Shown here piece after piece: positions 26,501 to 35,237 of a DNA stretch of 64,000 nt. The position numbers were made by a program, and so were the translations under genes. The DNA is taken from positions 227,739 to 291,738 of the forward strand of contig NZ_KB891999.1 in NCBI RefSeq assembly GCF_000373625.1, written 5' to 3'. The stretch is from Streptomyces sp. LaPpAH-108. GTDB taxonomy: Bacteria; Actinomycetota; Actinomycetes; Streptomycetales; Streptomycetaceae. The notes beneath the pieces were generated by a model. It worked only from the letters and a program-made list of their open reading frames with translations, did not search any database and had not been told where the DNA came from. Numbering within the stretch: position 1 is the first letter of the stretch; each line of letters begins with the position of its first letter.

Positions 26501-26893
26501 ATGAAGACCCGATTCGACGACTGGCCCGTCGTGACCCTCGTCGCCGAGGGGGAGCCCCCGGGCGCGGTCCGTGACGCCGTACTAGGCCTGCTCCACTCAG
26601 CGCTGGAACGGGGGCAGCCGTTCGCGGCCGTCCTCGACCTAACGGCAACGGAAGCTGCGAAGGAGGCCGACCACGCCCCCCGGACCGCGGAACACGCAAA
26701 AGCGGTCAAGGAGATACGGCCGGCCCTGGCGAACCGGTGCCGCGGCCTGGCATTCGTCGGGGGCGAGCGGGCTCCCGCCCCGGAAGCGGGGCTCCGGTTC
26801 TGGGGCTGTCCTGTGGTGCAGTCGACGGACTTCGAGGAGGCTGCATCCTGGGCCCGGGAGAGCTTGGCAGCCGCGGACCGGGAGAACATGTGA
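26501..26893 (+). CDS. Hypothetical cluster A protein, STAS/SpoIIAA-like size
   Basis: A 130-residue soluble protein. The layout (MKTRFDDWPVVTLVAEGEP, then FAAVLDLTATEA, RCRGLAFVGGER, and a C-terminal EEAASWARESLAAA helix) suggests a small alpha/beta fold like SpoIIAA/STAS-like regulators, but I do not recognise a family with certainty. It lies 12 bases after the tautomerase and overlaps the flavin reductase start by four bases, so it is part of the operon. No catalytic residues are evident. Confidence 0.6.
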   Translation: MKTRFDDWPVVTLVAEGEPPGAVRDAVLGLLHSALERGQPFAAVLDLTATEAAKEADHAPRTAEHAKAVKEIRPALANRCRGLAFVGGERAPAPEAGLRFWGCPVVQSTDFEEAASWARESLAAADRENM

Positions 26894-27405
26894 GGTCAGC
26901 GGCGCGCGCCTGCACGGAGATCGACAGGGCCCAGCTGCGCAGAGCCCTGTCAGCAGTTCCGACCTGTGTGACCGTGGTCTCCGCAGCCGACGGTGAGGTG
27001 CCGTTCGGCCTGGTCGCGGGGTCGTTCGTCTCGATATCCCTGGAGCCACCGCTGGTGGGCTTCTTCGTGGCCACCTCCTCCACCAGCTGGCCGAACATGG
27101 CGCGGGCGGGTCGCTTCGCGGTCAACGTCCTGGCGGCCGGCCAGGACAGCCTGTGCGCCCGGTTCGCGCGCTCGGGAGGGGACAAGTTCACCGGAGTGCG
27201 GTGGATCCGCTCCGCCCTCGGCAACCCGTTGCTGCCCGGAGCGGTGCTCTGGATCGACTGCTGGCTGTGGGAGACCAGGGTGCTCGGCGACCACCTCCTG
27301 GTGGTGGGCCGGGTCGTCACCTTTGAGGAACCTGGCTCGACGACGGGCGTGCCGCTGGTCTTTCACAGCAATGACCTTCGCGCTCTTCCACCCGAATGGG
27401 CCTAG
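26890..27405 (+). CDS. Flavin reductase (FMN-binding split-barrel)
   Basis: A 171-residue flavin:NAD(P)H reductase. LRRALSAVPTCVTVVSA opens the domain, followed by GLVAGSFVSISLEPPLVGFFV, FAVNVLAAGQDSLCARFA, and the late DHLLVVGRVV strand. This is the standard small component of two-component monooxygenases, and the LLM enzyme at 22340 is the obvious partner. The start GTG 26890 overlaps the previous stop (GTGA). It is the last gene of the cluster A operon; a strong terminator follows three bases after the stop. Confidence 0.87.
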   Translation: MRSAARACTEIDRAQLRRALSAVPTCVTVVSAADGEVPFGLVAGSFVSISLEPPLVGFFVATSSTSWPNMARAGRFAVNVLAAGQDSLCARFARSGGDKFTGVRWIRSALGNPLLPGAVLWIDCWLWETRVLGDHLLVVGRVVTFEEPGSTTGVPLVFHSNDLRALPPEWA

Positions 27406-27407
27406 AC

Positions 27408-27440
27408 GAGAAGCCCCAGACCAGTGATCTGGGGCTTCTC
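27408..27440. terminator. Strong hairpin terminator
   Basis: GAGAAGCCCCAGA (27408-27420) pairs perfectly over 13 bases with TCTGGGGCTTCTC (27428-27440) around a 7-base loop. It ends the cluster A operon on the + strand. It also sits directly downstream of the minus-strand tRNA-Gly fragment, so it was probably the tRNA's terminator. Confidence 0.8.
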
Positions 27441-27442
27441 CC

Positions 27443-27484
27443 TGGAGCGGGTGATGAGAATCGAACTCTCGCTCTCGGCTTGGG
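27443..27484 (-). other. 3' part of tRNA-Gly, candidate attachment-site scar
   Basis: On the minus strand this reads from CCCCAAGCC (anticodon loop and stem) through GAGAG-TTCGATT-CTCAT (T arm) to CACCCGCTCC(A), the 3' half of an actinobacterial tRNA-Gly with a CCC-type anticodon. The 5' half is missing: sequence to the right does not form the D arm or the GCGGGTG acceptor strand. A 3' tRNA fragment with its terminator is what an integrative element leaves on one side. Element DNA would then lie at higher coordinates, toward cluster B. Confidence 0.6.
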
Positions 27485-27563
27485 GATCTGAGCTTCACCT
27501 CGTCGATCTCGCCGCACTCCGGGTGAACGGCCGCCACGCGGGACCAGGCGATCCTCCACGTCC

Positions 27564-28286
27564 TTACCGTGGCCGGGCTGTACGCGTGGTGCACCTCGTA
27601 ATCAGTGCGAGCAGGTGCTGGGTGTCAGTGAGATCCGGCATGACGTGGCGGGCTCCGGCGGCTACGAGCTCCTGGGAGCTGGTGGTTCCGGAGGCCACCG
27701 CGATGACGGTGGCGCCCCCTTCCCGCCCTGTGCGGATGTCTTCCAGTGAGTCACCAATGATCACCGTCGTATCGCGGGTGAAGTCGCCGTGGTAGCGAGT
27801 ACCAGCTCGCTCTTGCGCCACGCGCACGAGAGCGGGGCGGTGAGCGTCGTCGGACGCGTATCCGCCACAGGCAAGATCGAGGTGCTTGTCCAGGCCCAGC
27901 GCCTTGAGCTTGATCTCGGCGCTGCCTTGCAGATTGCCGGTGACCACGGTCGGTACAGTCTCCGGGTCTCGGGCGACGGCAGCGAGTGCTGCGGGAGCAC
28001 CGGGCATCACCCGGCCCTTGCGGACGAGGTCGTCGTGGTGACGGTCGAGCTGGGTCGGCATACGCGCGACGATCCGCTGGGCGAACTCCTCGACCCGCTC
28101 GGGCTCCACCGCGTTGGCGCGCAGGAGTTCTCGCACGGCCATCGGCATGGTCACGCCCGTTCCGCGCGCGGGAAGGCGCTCGGCGGGTCGGCCGACCACT
28201 TCCTCGAACAGCTCCCGGTAGACCTGCCGGTCGGTATCCCCGGTATATAGCAGGGTGCGGTCGATGTCCCACAGTACGAGGATCAT
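27564..28286 (-). CDS. HAD-superfamily phosphatase (phosphoglycolate phosphatase-like)
   Basis: A 240-residue HAD hydrolase. The nucleophile motif is WDIDRTLL near residue 7, the Thr motif is in VVTGNLQGSAEIKLKALG, and the metal-binding acidic motif is IIGDSLEDIRTG. ATG 28286 gives the normal family length. It lies between the tRNA-Gly scar and a decayed XRE-TPR regulator, so it is likely part of the boundary material and not cluster B. The substrate is unknown. Confidence 0.8.
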   Translation of the reverse strand: MILVLWDIDRTLLYTGDTDRQVYRELFEEVVGRPAERLPARGTGVTMPMAVRELLRANAVEPERVEEFAQRIVARMPTQLDRHHDDLVRKGRVMPGAPAALAAVARDPETVPTVVTGNLQGSAEIKLKALGLDKHLDLACGGYASDDAHRPALVRVAQERAGTRYHGDFTRDTTVIIGDSLEDIRTGREGGATVIAVASGTTSSQELVAAGARHVMPDLTDTQHLLALITRCTTRTARPR

Positions 28287-28329
28287 GCGGCGGCTCGCTC
28301 CTTCAGGACGGTGCGCCCGCGGTCGAGGA

Positions 28330-28900
28330 GACCCCTGACCCGTTGGTGAGGTGGCGTAGGTGCTGGCTTCGCTCAGCATATTCTGAAGGTGGTCGTCGAA
28401 GGGGGCGGAGCAGACACCGTCGACCAGGTGGGAACCTCGTGGGCGGTGGTGCAGCTGGCGTCGGCATCCCCAGCGCGCATCTGCGCCATGGCGGCGCGCG
28501 TGCGGCGCAGACCGCACGGTCCGGTTACCGAGATCGAGGTAGCAGCTACCGATTTGCCTGAGGAACTCACCTGGGTTGATCCAGTACAGCCCGTGCGGGT
28601 CATCCTCTCCCGGGCGGGCTTGGCGGGTGAGGAGCAGGGGTGGAGGGCAAGGAAGCCCAAGGCGCCGACGCGTAGACGAGAGTCGCCGGAGGCGTGGGCT
28701 GCCCGCAGAGCGCCGAGAAAGAGGCGCTGGGCGGCATCGTGGTTGCCGCTGTCGAAGGTGTACCAGCGGCGCGAACCAGCACGAAGGTCGTTGCGATCGG
28801 CGACCACCTCCGTCCGTATCCCTGGCCGACAGACCGGCCGAGGGCTGCGTCCTGTCCGTTCCGGCACTCGGAGTTGCTACCGCACGCTCCGGGCTGACGG
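28330..28900 (-). pseudogene. Decayed XRE-TPR type regulator (C-terminal part)
   Basis: Minus-strand frames carry pieces typical of the TPR half of Streptomyces XRE-TPR regulators. These are FDSGNHDAAQRLFLGALRAA in one frame (near 28760), DDPHGLYWINPGEFLRQIG and CYLDLGN in another (near 28560), and MAQMRAGDADASCTTAHE in a third. Successive frames must be joined by at least two frameshifts and no helix-turn-helix half remains. It fills the gap between the HAD gene and the beta-helix gene. Confidence 0.55.
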
Positions 28901-28943
28901 AGCCTCATCGTGGACGTCGTCGTGGTCTGCGCGGAATCCGCCG

Positions 28944-31316
28944 TCAGTCATCCGCCGCGTACACCTCGAAGGCGGAGAGGGCTGCCCCGGCCCACGCCGT
29001 GTTGTGGGTGACCTGTAAACGGACGAACCGGGCCGTGTGAGCGAGCGGGAGAACGACGGTATTGCGCAGCTCCGGAGCGAATCGGCAGGCTACGGCGGGG
29101 GTGGCGGGTACGAGATCGTCCTCCGTGAGCCCGATGTGGACGGCCAGCGTCTCGGTGCGTTCGTCCCAGCTCCGCGGAGTCCGCAGGACGATGCGCGCGA
29201 GAGGCACAGGCTCGCCGAGGTCCACCTGGAGCCACTGCGGAAACCCCATGCCGTCGCTCTGCCACCACGTCCTCTCGGTACCGTCGACGGTGGATTCGGG
29301 CGGAAAGCCCCCCATCGCCGTACTTGCCCTGACGCGCCGCCCGAGAGCTCTGTCCCCGGTGGGGTCGAAGCCGACGCCGGTCAGGTCGACGTGGAGCGGA
29401 CTGCGAGGTGCGTTCGAGTGCACGGTGAGTACCCCGGTACGCCGGCCGGTACGCGAGGGGGTGAATCCCACGGTGAGCACGGCACTCGCTCCGGGCGCGA
29501 CCATGTCCCGAGTGGGCGACGCTGCGGTGAAGTCACCGGTGAGTTCGACGCGTTGGACGATGACCTGCCGAGGACCGGGATTGTGGAGTTCCAGGCGTTG
29601 AGGAGCGCCGGAGGTGAACGGCATGGTTGCTTCGAAGTCGAGGCGGGTGACCGACGCGTGGAGGGCACCGTCCGGTGGCAGTTCGGGCAGCTCTGCGTCC
29701 CAGCCCTCGTTGCCCGTGCCGCGCAGGAGATCGAATCCCGGAGCGGCGCGGTGTATCCCGGTCACGCCGAGCCGTACGGCGCTGACCCGGGCGAAACGGG
29801 CGGAGCCGGTCGCCTCCAGATGGACCGCGCAGGTGCCCGCGCCCTCGATGGTCATCCCGTCCACGGCCACGCCGTCGATCCGGCCACCACTCAACTGCAC
29901 GGCCGCATAGGGGCTATTGGTCAGGATGTTCCCGCTGATCGTCACGTCAGCCGTCATGGGGGCGTCGTCGGCCAGTAGCCACAAGGCGCCCACTCCCGCG
30001 CGGTATCGAGGGTGATAGGAGCCTGTCCGGATCAGGAAGTTTCCTTCGACGAGGGTTTTCCCCGCGAGGGGAACGGCGCCGTAGCGGTTGGCGATGTGGA
30101 TCCCGCCGCCCTCGGCGACCGAGTCGGCCAGCAGGTTTCCCGTGATCCGGTTGTCGTGACCGCCGTAGACGGCGATGTGATTGGCCAGTATCGGCAGCAC
30201 GATGGTGTTCGCGTGCACCGTGTTGTGGTGAGTGGCCATCCCGTCTGACCACAGGGCGATGGCGTCGTCGCCGGTGTTGCGTATGTGGCAGCCGGTGATA
30301 GTGACGTCCGAGACCCCGCGGTGCAGATTGATGCCGTCCGCAGTGGTGTTCATGATCCGAACATTCCGGATGGTCAGATCCTCGAAAGGCCCGTCCAACC
30401 ACATGCCGCACTTGGTGTGGGCGATCCACACATCCTCGATGGTGGAACCACCGCCCAACGCGCCTCCGATGCCGTTGTGTTGCGCCGCATCGTCGCGCTC
30501 GGTGACATTGCCGAAGATCGCGAGTCCGGACACGTGCACGCCGGTGCTGGGGCTGGGCGCCGAGTGCCCGTACAGACCGACCCCGGCACCGCGCAGTTCG
30601 GTGTACCAAGGGCCGGCACCGCGGATCGTGACCCGGTCCAGGAGGATGTGGTCGGTCACCGTATAGACGCCCCGGGGCAGCCAGACGGTGCGCTCGGTCC
30701 CGGTGGCTGTCTCGACAGCGGTCCGGATGGCCGAGGTCGAATCGGCGGTACCCGTCGGGTCCGCACCGAAGTCGAGCACCGACAGGGCGTCCTGCGGCGG
30801 CGATACGGGTCCGCCGGTCTCCTCGAAGCAGGCGATGTCGACGGTGACCGGCACTTCCGCCTCGGCCACGGGCCGCAGGGTGATGCGTGTGCCCGGCGGG
30901 CATCTCCGGCCGAGGAGTACGTGCACGTCGTCGTAGAGATGGTGTGCCCGGCCGGCTGCCGGGTCGTTGGTGAACGGATATCCGCCGTAATACCAGGAGA
31001 AGCGGGAACTCAGGGTCAGCCGATGGCATTCCTCTCCGTCGATGTACAGGACCAACCGCTCGATGCGTCCGCCGCCCGTGGGGGCGTCGGGGAGCGAATA
31101 GCGCAGGGTCAGCGCGTCGGCGGGAGCCACCAGGTGGAATTCGAGGTACTCCTCGGGGCCGGAGAGCCGTACGACGGCTCGGGCCACCGATTCCTCGACC
31201 AGGCGGGCATCTGGTCCGGAAGCGTCGACGCGTGTGCCGTTGGTCCGGGCGTCCGCGGCCCGGTACAGGTCCGGGCCCTTTTCCGCTCCCGCGGTGCGGG
31301 CGGGGTTGGCGGTCAT
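28944..31316 (-). CDS. Right-handed beta-helix protein with Ig-like and discoidin domains
   Basis: A 790-residue protein. Residues about 1-175 form an unassigned beta-rich domain. About 178-500 is a Pectate_lyase_3-type parallel beta-helix (VLDFGADPTGTADST start, then repeats such as VRIMNTTADGINLHRG and CHIRNTGDDAIALWSDG). About 570-655 is an ASPM/SPD-2-like Ig domain (FEATMPFTSGAPQRLELHNPG). About 660-790 is an F5/8-type C domain (TVDGTERTWWQSDG, WLQVDLGEPV). There is no signal peptide. It is coupled to the permease by ATGA. A TTA codon lies at 29016-29018. It likely binds or cleaves a glycan; the role in cluster B is unknown. Confidence 0.72.
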   Translation of the reverse strand: MTANPARTAGAEKGPDLYRAADARTNGTRVDASGPDARLVEESVARAVVRLSGPEEYLEFHLVAPADALTLRYSLPDAPTGGGRIERLVLYIDGEECHRLTLSSRFSWYYGGYPFTNDPAAGRAHHLYDDVHVLLGRRCPPGTRITLRPVAEAEVPVTVDIACFEETGGPVSPPQDALSVLDFGADPTGTADSTSAIRTAVETATGTERTVWLPRGVYTVTDHILLDRVTIRGAGPWYTELRGAGVGLYGHSAPSPSTGVHVSGLAIFGNVTERDDAAQHNGIGGALGGGSTIEDVWIAHTKCGMWLDGPFEDLTIRNVRIMNTTADGINLHRGVSDVTITGCHIRNTGDDAIALWSDGMATHHNTVHANTIVLPILANHIAVYGGHDNRITGNLLADSVAEGGGIHIANRYGAVPLAGKTLVEGNFLIRTGSYHPRYRAGVGALWLLADDAPMTADVTISGNILTNSPYAAVQLSGGRIDGVAVDGMTIEGAGTCAVHLEATGSARFARVSAVRLGVTGIHRAAPGFDLLRGTGNEGWDAELPELPPDGALHASVTRLDFEATMPFTSGAPQRLELHNPGPRQVIVQRVELTGDFTAASPTRDMVAPGASAVLTVGFTPSRTGRRTGVLTVHSNAPRSPLHVDLTGVGFDPTGDRALGRRVRASTAMGGFPPESTVDGTERTWWQSDGMGFPQWLQVDLGEPVPLARIVLRTPRSWDERTETLAVHIGLTEDDLVPATPAVACRFAPELRNTVVLPLAHTARFVRLQVTHNTAWAGAALSAFEVYAADD

Positions 31317-32125
31317 GCGCGCAGGATCCTCTCCACTCGGTGGCCGGCGAGGAGCAGCCCGGCCGCCATCAGGACGAGCAGATAGACAATGGGGCGTGCC
31401 GTGGCCCAGCCGACGGTGTCGAGCGCCAGGCTCCGGACCAGATCGACGGCCTGGGCCAGGGGCGTGCACTGAGCGAGGAGGCCGAGCGTCGCGGGGTAGC
31501 CCTCGGTCGGCGTGAACGTGCCGGAGAAGACGAACATGCTGAAGGTCACCAGGTTGACTCGGTCGAAGTCGTAGGTGCCTCGTAGGAACGTGGACAGGGC
31601 AAGACCCATGGCCGAGAACGCGGCGCTCACCAGGAGAGCAGCGATGAACAGCGTCGGCAGGCGCGCGGGTTGGACCAGGTCGAGAGCGCACATGAAGGCC
31701 AGGAACGACACGGCGTGCACGGCACTCGTGGCGACGTTCCACAGCATCTCGCTGCAGACGATCGCGAGTGACGAGACAGGAGTGCAGGCCGTGGCGTCGT
31801 GGATCTTCGTCATTCTGAGCCTGGTGAAGAAGGTGAACGTCGACTCCGACACGGCACCGTTCATGAGAGAGGACGCGAGCATCGCCGGAGCCACGAACGT
31901 GGCGTAGCTGACCTCGTGGCCGTAGACGGTCAGATCGCCGACCAGGGTGCCGACGCCGAGGCCGATCGCGCCGAGGAAGAAGACGGGCTCGAAGAGTCCG
32001 GACAGCAGGACCCACAGGTATGACGCATGGCGGGCCGCCTCGACGTTGCGCAGGAACACCGCCCAGACATGGGCCGCCCGGACGGTTTCCGTCCGACCGG
32101 GCGCCGCGGCCGTGGATACAGGCAC
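31313..32125 (-). CDS. ABC-2 type permease (DrrB/NodJ-like), first
   Basis: A 270-residue membrane protein with six hydrophobic segments. Typical ABC-2 permease landmarks are ATFVAPAMLASSLMNGAVSESTFTFF (split by the cytoplasmic turn), MTKIHDATACTPVS as the coupling region, and FSGTFTPTEGYPATLGLLAQCTPLAQAVDLVR near the end. GTG 32125 has GGAGGG three bases upstream. It works with the ATPase at 32910 and the second permease. The NodJ/DrrB family exports glycolipids, lipooligosaccharides and antibiotics. Confidence 0.82.
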   Translation of the reverse strand: MPVSTAAAPGRTETVRAAHVWAVFLRNVEAARHASYLWVLLSGLFEPVFFLGAIGLGVGTLVGDLTVYGHEVSYATFVAPAMLASSLMNGAVSESTFTFFTRLRMTKIHDATACTPVSSLAIVCSEMLWNVATSAVHAVSFLAFMCALDLVQPARLPTLFIAALLVSAAFSAMGLALSTFLRGTYDFDRVNLVTFSMFVFSGTFTPTEGYPATLGLLAQCTPLAQAVDLVRSLALDTVGWATARPIVYLLVLMAAGLLLAGHRVERILRA

Positions 32126-32133
32126 AGACCCTC

Positions 32134-32907
32134 CTAGTCCGAGAAGCGTCGAGAGAAGGCGCGACGGGCGAGAGCGAGTCCGGCGACGGCCCAGACAGCC
32201 AGACAGAGCAGGTCCACGGCCGCGTCCCGGGCGGTACCGGAGCCGAGCAGCAGCATGCGGGACAGGTCGGCGGCGTGCGTCAGGGGCAGGGCCAGTACCA
32301 CGGCATGGGGCAGGGCTGGCAGGACGTCGAGCGGGAAGTAGACACCGCTGAACATGGCCATGGGAACGATGCCGATACGGAAGAGGACGTCGAACATCCC
32401 GGCGCTCCGCACAGTGGCGCTGAACGCCATGACCGGAGCGGCGATCGAGACGGCGAACATCGGCAGAAGCGGGACGACTGCCAAGGCGGTCCACCGGTGT
32501 CCGATGCCGAAGAGCTCGATGACGATCAGGAAGCTGAGTCCGCCGAGGGTCGCACGCCCGACGACCGCGGCCAGATGCCCCGTCATGATGTCTGTCGGCC
32601 TGGCCGGTGTGAGCCGCATGGCGTGATAGATACGACCCCACTCGAAGCCGCCGAAGACTGCCCAGGCGGACTCGGCGGCACTGATCTGGACGACGGATGT
32701 GGCCAGAAGTCCGGCACCGACGAAGGCGAAGTAGGAGACGCCGGGTTGAGGCTCGTCACCGACGTACCGACCCACCGACCAACCGATGCCGGTGAGCAGG
32801 CACAGCGGCAGCAGGAACGAATTGAACACCGAGTCGAGCCAGGTACGGCGGTAGGTGGTGAGCAGATGGGCGGTGACGGCGACAACTCGGGAATCGGTCA
32901 GGGCCAC
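32134..32907 (-). CDS. ABC-2 type permease (DrrB/NodJ-like), second
   Basis: A 257-residue paralogous permease with six hydrophobic segments. It carries FVGAGLLATSVVQISAAESAW, the coupling loop RIYHAMRLTPARPTDIM, and SGVYFPLDVLPALPHAVVLALPLTHAADLSR at the C-terminal side. GTG 32907 lies two bases from the stop of the ATPase gene. With the first permease it would form a heterodimeric channel. Heterodimeric DrrB/NodJ-type pairs occur in antibiotic clusters. Confidence 0.82.
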   Translation of the reverse strand: MALTDSRVVAVTAHLLTTYRRTWLDSVFNSFLLPLCLLTGIGWSVGRYVGDEPQPGVSYFAFVGAGLLATSVVQISAAESAWAVFGGFEWGRIYHAMRLTPARPTDIMTGHLAAVVGRATLGGLSFLIVIELFGIGHRWTALAVVPLLPMFAVSIAAPVMAFSATVRSAGMFDVLFRIGIVPMAMFSGVYFPLDVLPALPHAVVLALPLTHAADLSRMLLLGSGTARDAAVDLLCLAVWAVAGLALARRAFSRRFSD

Positions 32908-32909
32908 GG

Positions 32910-33836
32910 TCAGTCCACCAGGGTTCGGCCGGTCAGGTGCAGGAAGACGTCTTCGAGTCCGCCGCGGCGGACCAGGACGCTGCGGACCTCGATGCCGTTC
33001 CGGTGGACGGCGGAGGCCGCGGCCTCACCGTCGTCGGCGTAGATCAGCGCTCGGTCGGGCAGCGTTTCGACCCGGAGTCCCAATCGGTTCAGTTCGTCCA
33101 TGGGCGCGTCGGCCTGCCGAAGGCGCAGTTCGACGACCTCTTTGGTGCAGTGCTGAGCGATCAGTCCGCTGGGTGTACCGGTTGCGACGATCCGGCCGCT
33201 GTCGACGACGACCAGCCAGTCGCACAGCTGCTCCGCCTCGTCCATGTAGTGCGTGGTGAGTATCTGGGTGATGCCCCGTCGGCGGAGCCGGTCCAGGCGT
33301 TCCCAGAGGAGATGACGGGCCTGGGGGTCGAGTCCTGTGGTGGGCTCGTCCAGGAGAATCAGCTCAGGATCGTTGATCATCGCGCGGGCGATGCTCAGAC
33401 GCCGTTTCATGCCGCCGGACAGCGAATCGACGCGATGGCCGGCCCGGTCCTCGAGATGGACGAACGCCAGCAGTTCGGCGGCGCGTGCGGCCGCTGTCGC
33501 ACGCGAGATCCTGAAGTAGCGCGCGAAGACGGTGAGGTTCTGCAGCAGACTCAGTTCGGGGTCGAGTGTGTCCTGTTGGGGACAGACTCCGATCCTCGCG
33601 CGTATCGCGGGTCCGTTGGCGACCGCGTCCATGCCGAATATGCGCAGCGTGCCCTCCGTCGGCTTGGAGATACAGCTGATCATGCGCATCGTGGAGGACT
33701 TTCCCGCTCCGTTCGGTCCGAGCAGGCCGAAGACCTGGCCCGGCCGGACCTCGAACTCGACGCCGCCCAGTGCGGTGAAGTCCCCATAACGCTTCACCAG
33801 TGCCTCGGCGTGGACGAGCGGTTCTTGGGCCGGCAT
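32910..33836 (-). CDS. ABC transporter ATPase (DrrA/NodI-like)
   Basis: A 308-residue ATPase. Walker A is GPNGAGKSS, the Q-loop is GVCPQQDTLDPELS, the signature is SLSGGMKRR, Walker B is LILLDEPTTGLDP, and the H-loop is TTHYMDE. The C-terminal extension of about 80 residues is typical of DrrA/NodI exporters. It energises the two permeases downstream. Export of the cluster B product, with possible self-protection, is the natural reading. Confidence 0.9.
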   Translation of the reverse strand: MPAQEPLVHAEALVKRYGDFTALGGVEFEVRPGQVFGLLGPNGAGKSSTMRMISCISKPTEGTLRIFGMDAVANGPAIRARIGVCPQQDTLDPELSLLQNLTVFARYFRISRATAAARAAELLAFVHLEDRAGHRVDSLSGGMKRRLSIARAMINDPELILLDEPTTGLDPQARHLLWERLDRLRRRGITQILTTHYMDEAEQLCDWLVVVDSGRIVATGTPSGLIAQHCTKEVVELRLRQADAPMDELNRLGLRVETLPDRALIYADDGEAAASAVHRNGIEVRSVLVRRGGLEDVFLHLTGRTLVD

Positions 33837-33926
33837 GTGTCGTGGTTCCTTCCACTGTCTTCGTGGCTGTGAGCTGTGCCCTGTCCGGTCTCGGACCGAC
33901 GACAGGACACGTCCGCGCTCCGTTTC

Positions 33927-35237
33927 TCATACCGGCGCTCCGCTGTGGAGCGGAGCACCGGCCACCGACAGATGCCGGTCGAGCATGGCCTGGAAGGAGC
34001 GCCGCCAGTTCGTGCGGAAGTCGTGTTCCCGGCGGGCGCGCTCCAGGGCCGCCTGGCTGAGGTCCGTTCTCTCCTTCAGGGTCAGCTCGGTCACTGCTGT
34101 GAGCATGGCCGCGGCGTCAGCGGTGCCCCGGCCGGCCGCCACCAGGCCGCTGACACCGAGTTCGACGAGTTCCGGGTAGACGCCGGTGGGCAGTACAGCG
34201 ACGACGAGGCCCTTCCCGTTGTTCATCAGCGCCGCCTCCACCGGGGTGACGGAGGCGGCCTCCCGCTCGGACAGAAAGGCCGCGGACAGGGTTCGCGGCC
34301 ATTGGCAGAGAGCGGTGAGGACTCGGTCGTCCTGACCGTGAAGGAGCACTGCCGGTGATCCGGTGTTCCGGACATGCTCCTCCAGGTCGGCGTAGGGGCG
34401 CGGGTTGAGGATCACCGGGACCAGCCGGTCCCCGGCCAGGCGAGCGGCGTCGACCAGCTTGTGGAAGCCCTTCTCGGCAACCCCCCGGCCCCAACTGATC
34501 ACCAGATCACGGTCGGTGGGGATTCCGAGTTCGCGCAGGAGTGCGGGGTCCGGTGGACCCGGCCGGAACTTGGCGTCGTCGGTGGGCACCCCGGCACGGG
34601 CGTAGAGGGTCTTGTCGTCCGGGATGCCGTAGACCTGCTGATATTGGTGGCGCATCCAGTGCGACTCCCAGCCGATGCACACGCGGGGGTCCGAGCGGGC
34701 CAGGTGTCCCATCACCGAGTCGGCGTACGTCTCGGGCAACTCGGCGTCGCCGTCGGGGCGCAGGACGGGGTTGTGGGTCATGTGCACGTAGCTCGCCGCA
34801 AGCCCGAACTGGTCGGCGGCCCGGACGACGAAGCGTGCGGCCATGGCGAACATGCTCATCCCGGAGATGACGAGGAGGGAGTCCGCCTCGCGGCCCACCG
34901 TGAGGGCGACTTGACCCGCTGCAGAGCCGAGGGCCATGCAGTGCTCGAAGTGGTCCACCTCCCAACTGTGGGCCCGCGGGTCGGCCAACGGGTGATAACG
35001 CACGGCTCCGCGGTGTACGTATCGGTCCAGGGCCTGAGCGAAGCACTTCTCGTCCAGGCCCGCGCAGTTGGCACGTTCGGCGACGTGCCACTCCACCTGG
35101 ACCCCGCGTTCGTCGGCGATCGTGGCGACGTCGTCACGGGAGTCGAGGATGTTGTGGATGTACCGGGCCACGCCGCCGTCGACCTGTCGGAAGCCTTCGT
35201 TGGTCAGGAGCAGAACCGCCAGCCGGTGGTCAGACAT
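33927..35237 (-). CDS. GT-B glycosyltransferase, group 1
   Basis: A 436-residue glycosyltransferase. The N-terminal acceptor half contains NEGFRQVDGGVARYIHNIL. The donor half has ISWGRGVAEKGFHKLVDAARL (the beta-strand and Lys region that contacts the nucleotide), ILNPRPYADLEEHV, and the ASVTPVEAALMNNGKGLVVAVLPTGVYPELVE nucleotide-sugar loop where E..E spacing is seen. ATG 35237 overlaps the aaRS-like stop by one base. In lincomycin biosynthesis LmbT joins the GDP-octose to ergothioneine; this enzyme may play the equivalent transfer, although its acceptor is unknown. Confidence 0.8.
   Translation of the reverse strand: MSDHRLAVLLLTNEGFRQVDGGVARYIHNILDSRDDVATIADERGVQVEWHVAERANCAGLDEKCFAQALDRYVHRGAVRYHPLADPRAHSWEVDHFEHCMALGSAAGQVALTVGREADSLLVISGMSMFAMAARFVVRAADQFGLAASYVHMTHNPVLRPDGDAELPETYADSVMGHLARSDPRVCIGWESHWMRHQYQQVYGIPDDKTLYARAGVPTDDAKFRPGPPDPALLRELGIPTDRDLVISWGRGVAEKGFHKLVDAARLAGDRLVPVILNPRPYADLEEHVRNTGSPAVLLHGQDDRVLTALCQWPRTLSAAFLSEREAASVTPVEAALMNNGKGLVVAVLPTGVYPELVELGVSGLVAAGRGTADAAAMLTAVTELTLKERTDLSQAALERARREHDFRTNWRRSFQAMLDRHLSVAGAPLHSGAPV

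Noticed and set aside
27443..27520. A complete tRNA gene at the cluster boundary
   Set aside because: Only the 3' half matches tRNA-Gly. The T stem has a mismatch, and no D arm or 5' acceptor strand can be drawn from the sequence to the right.
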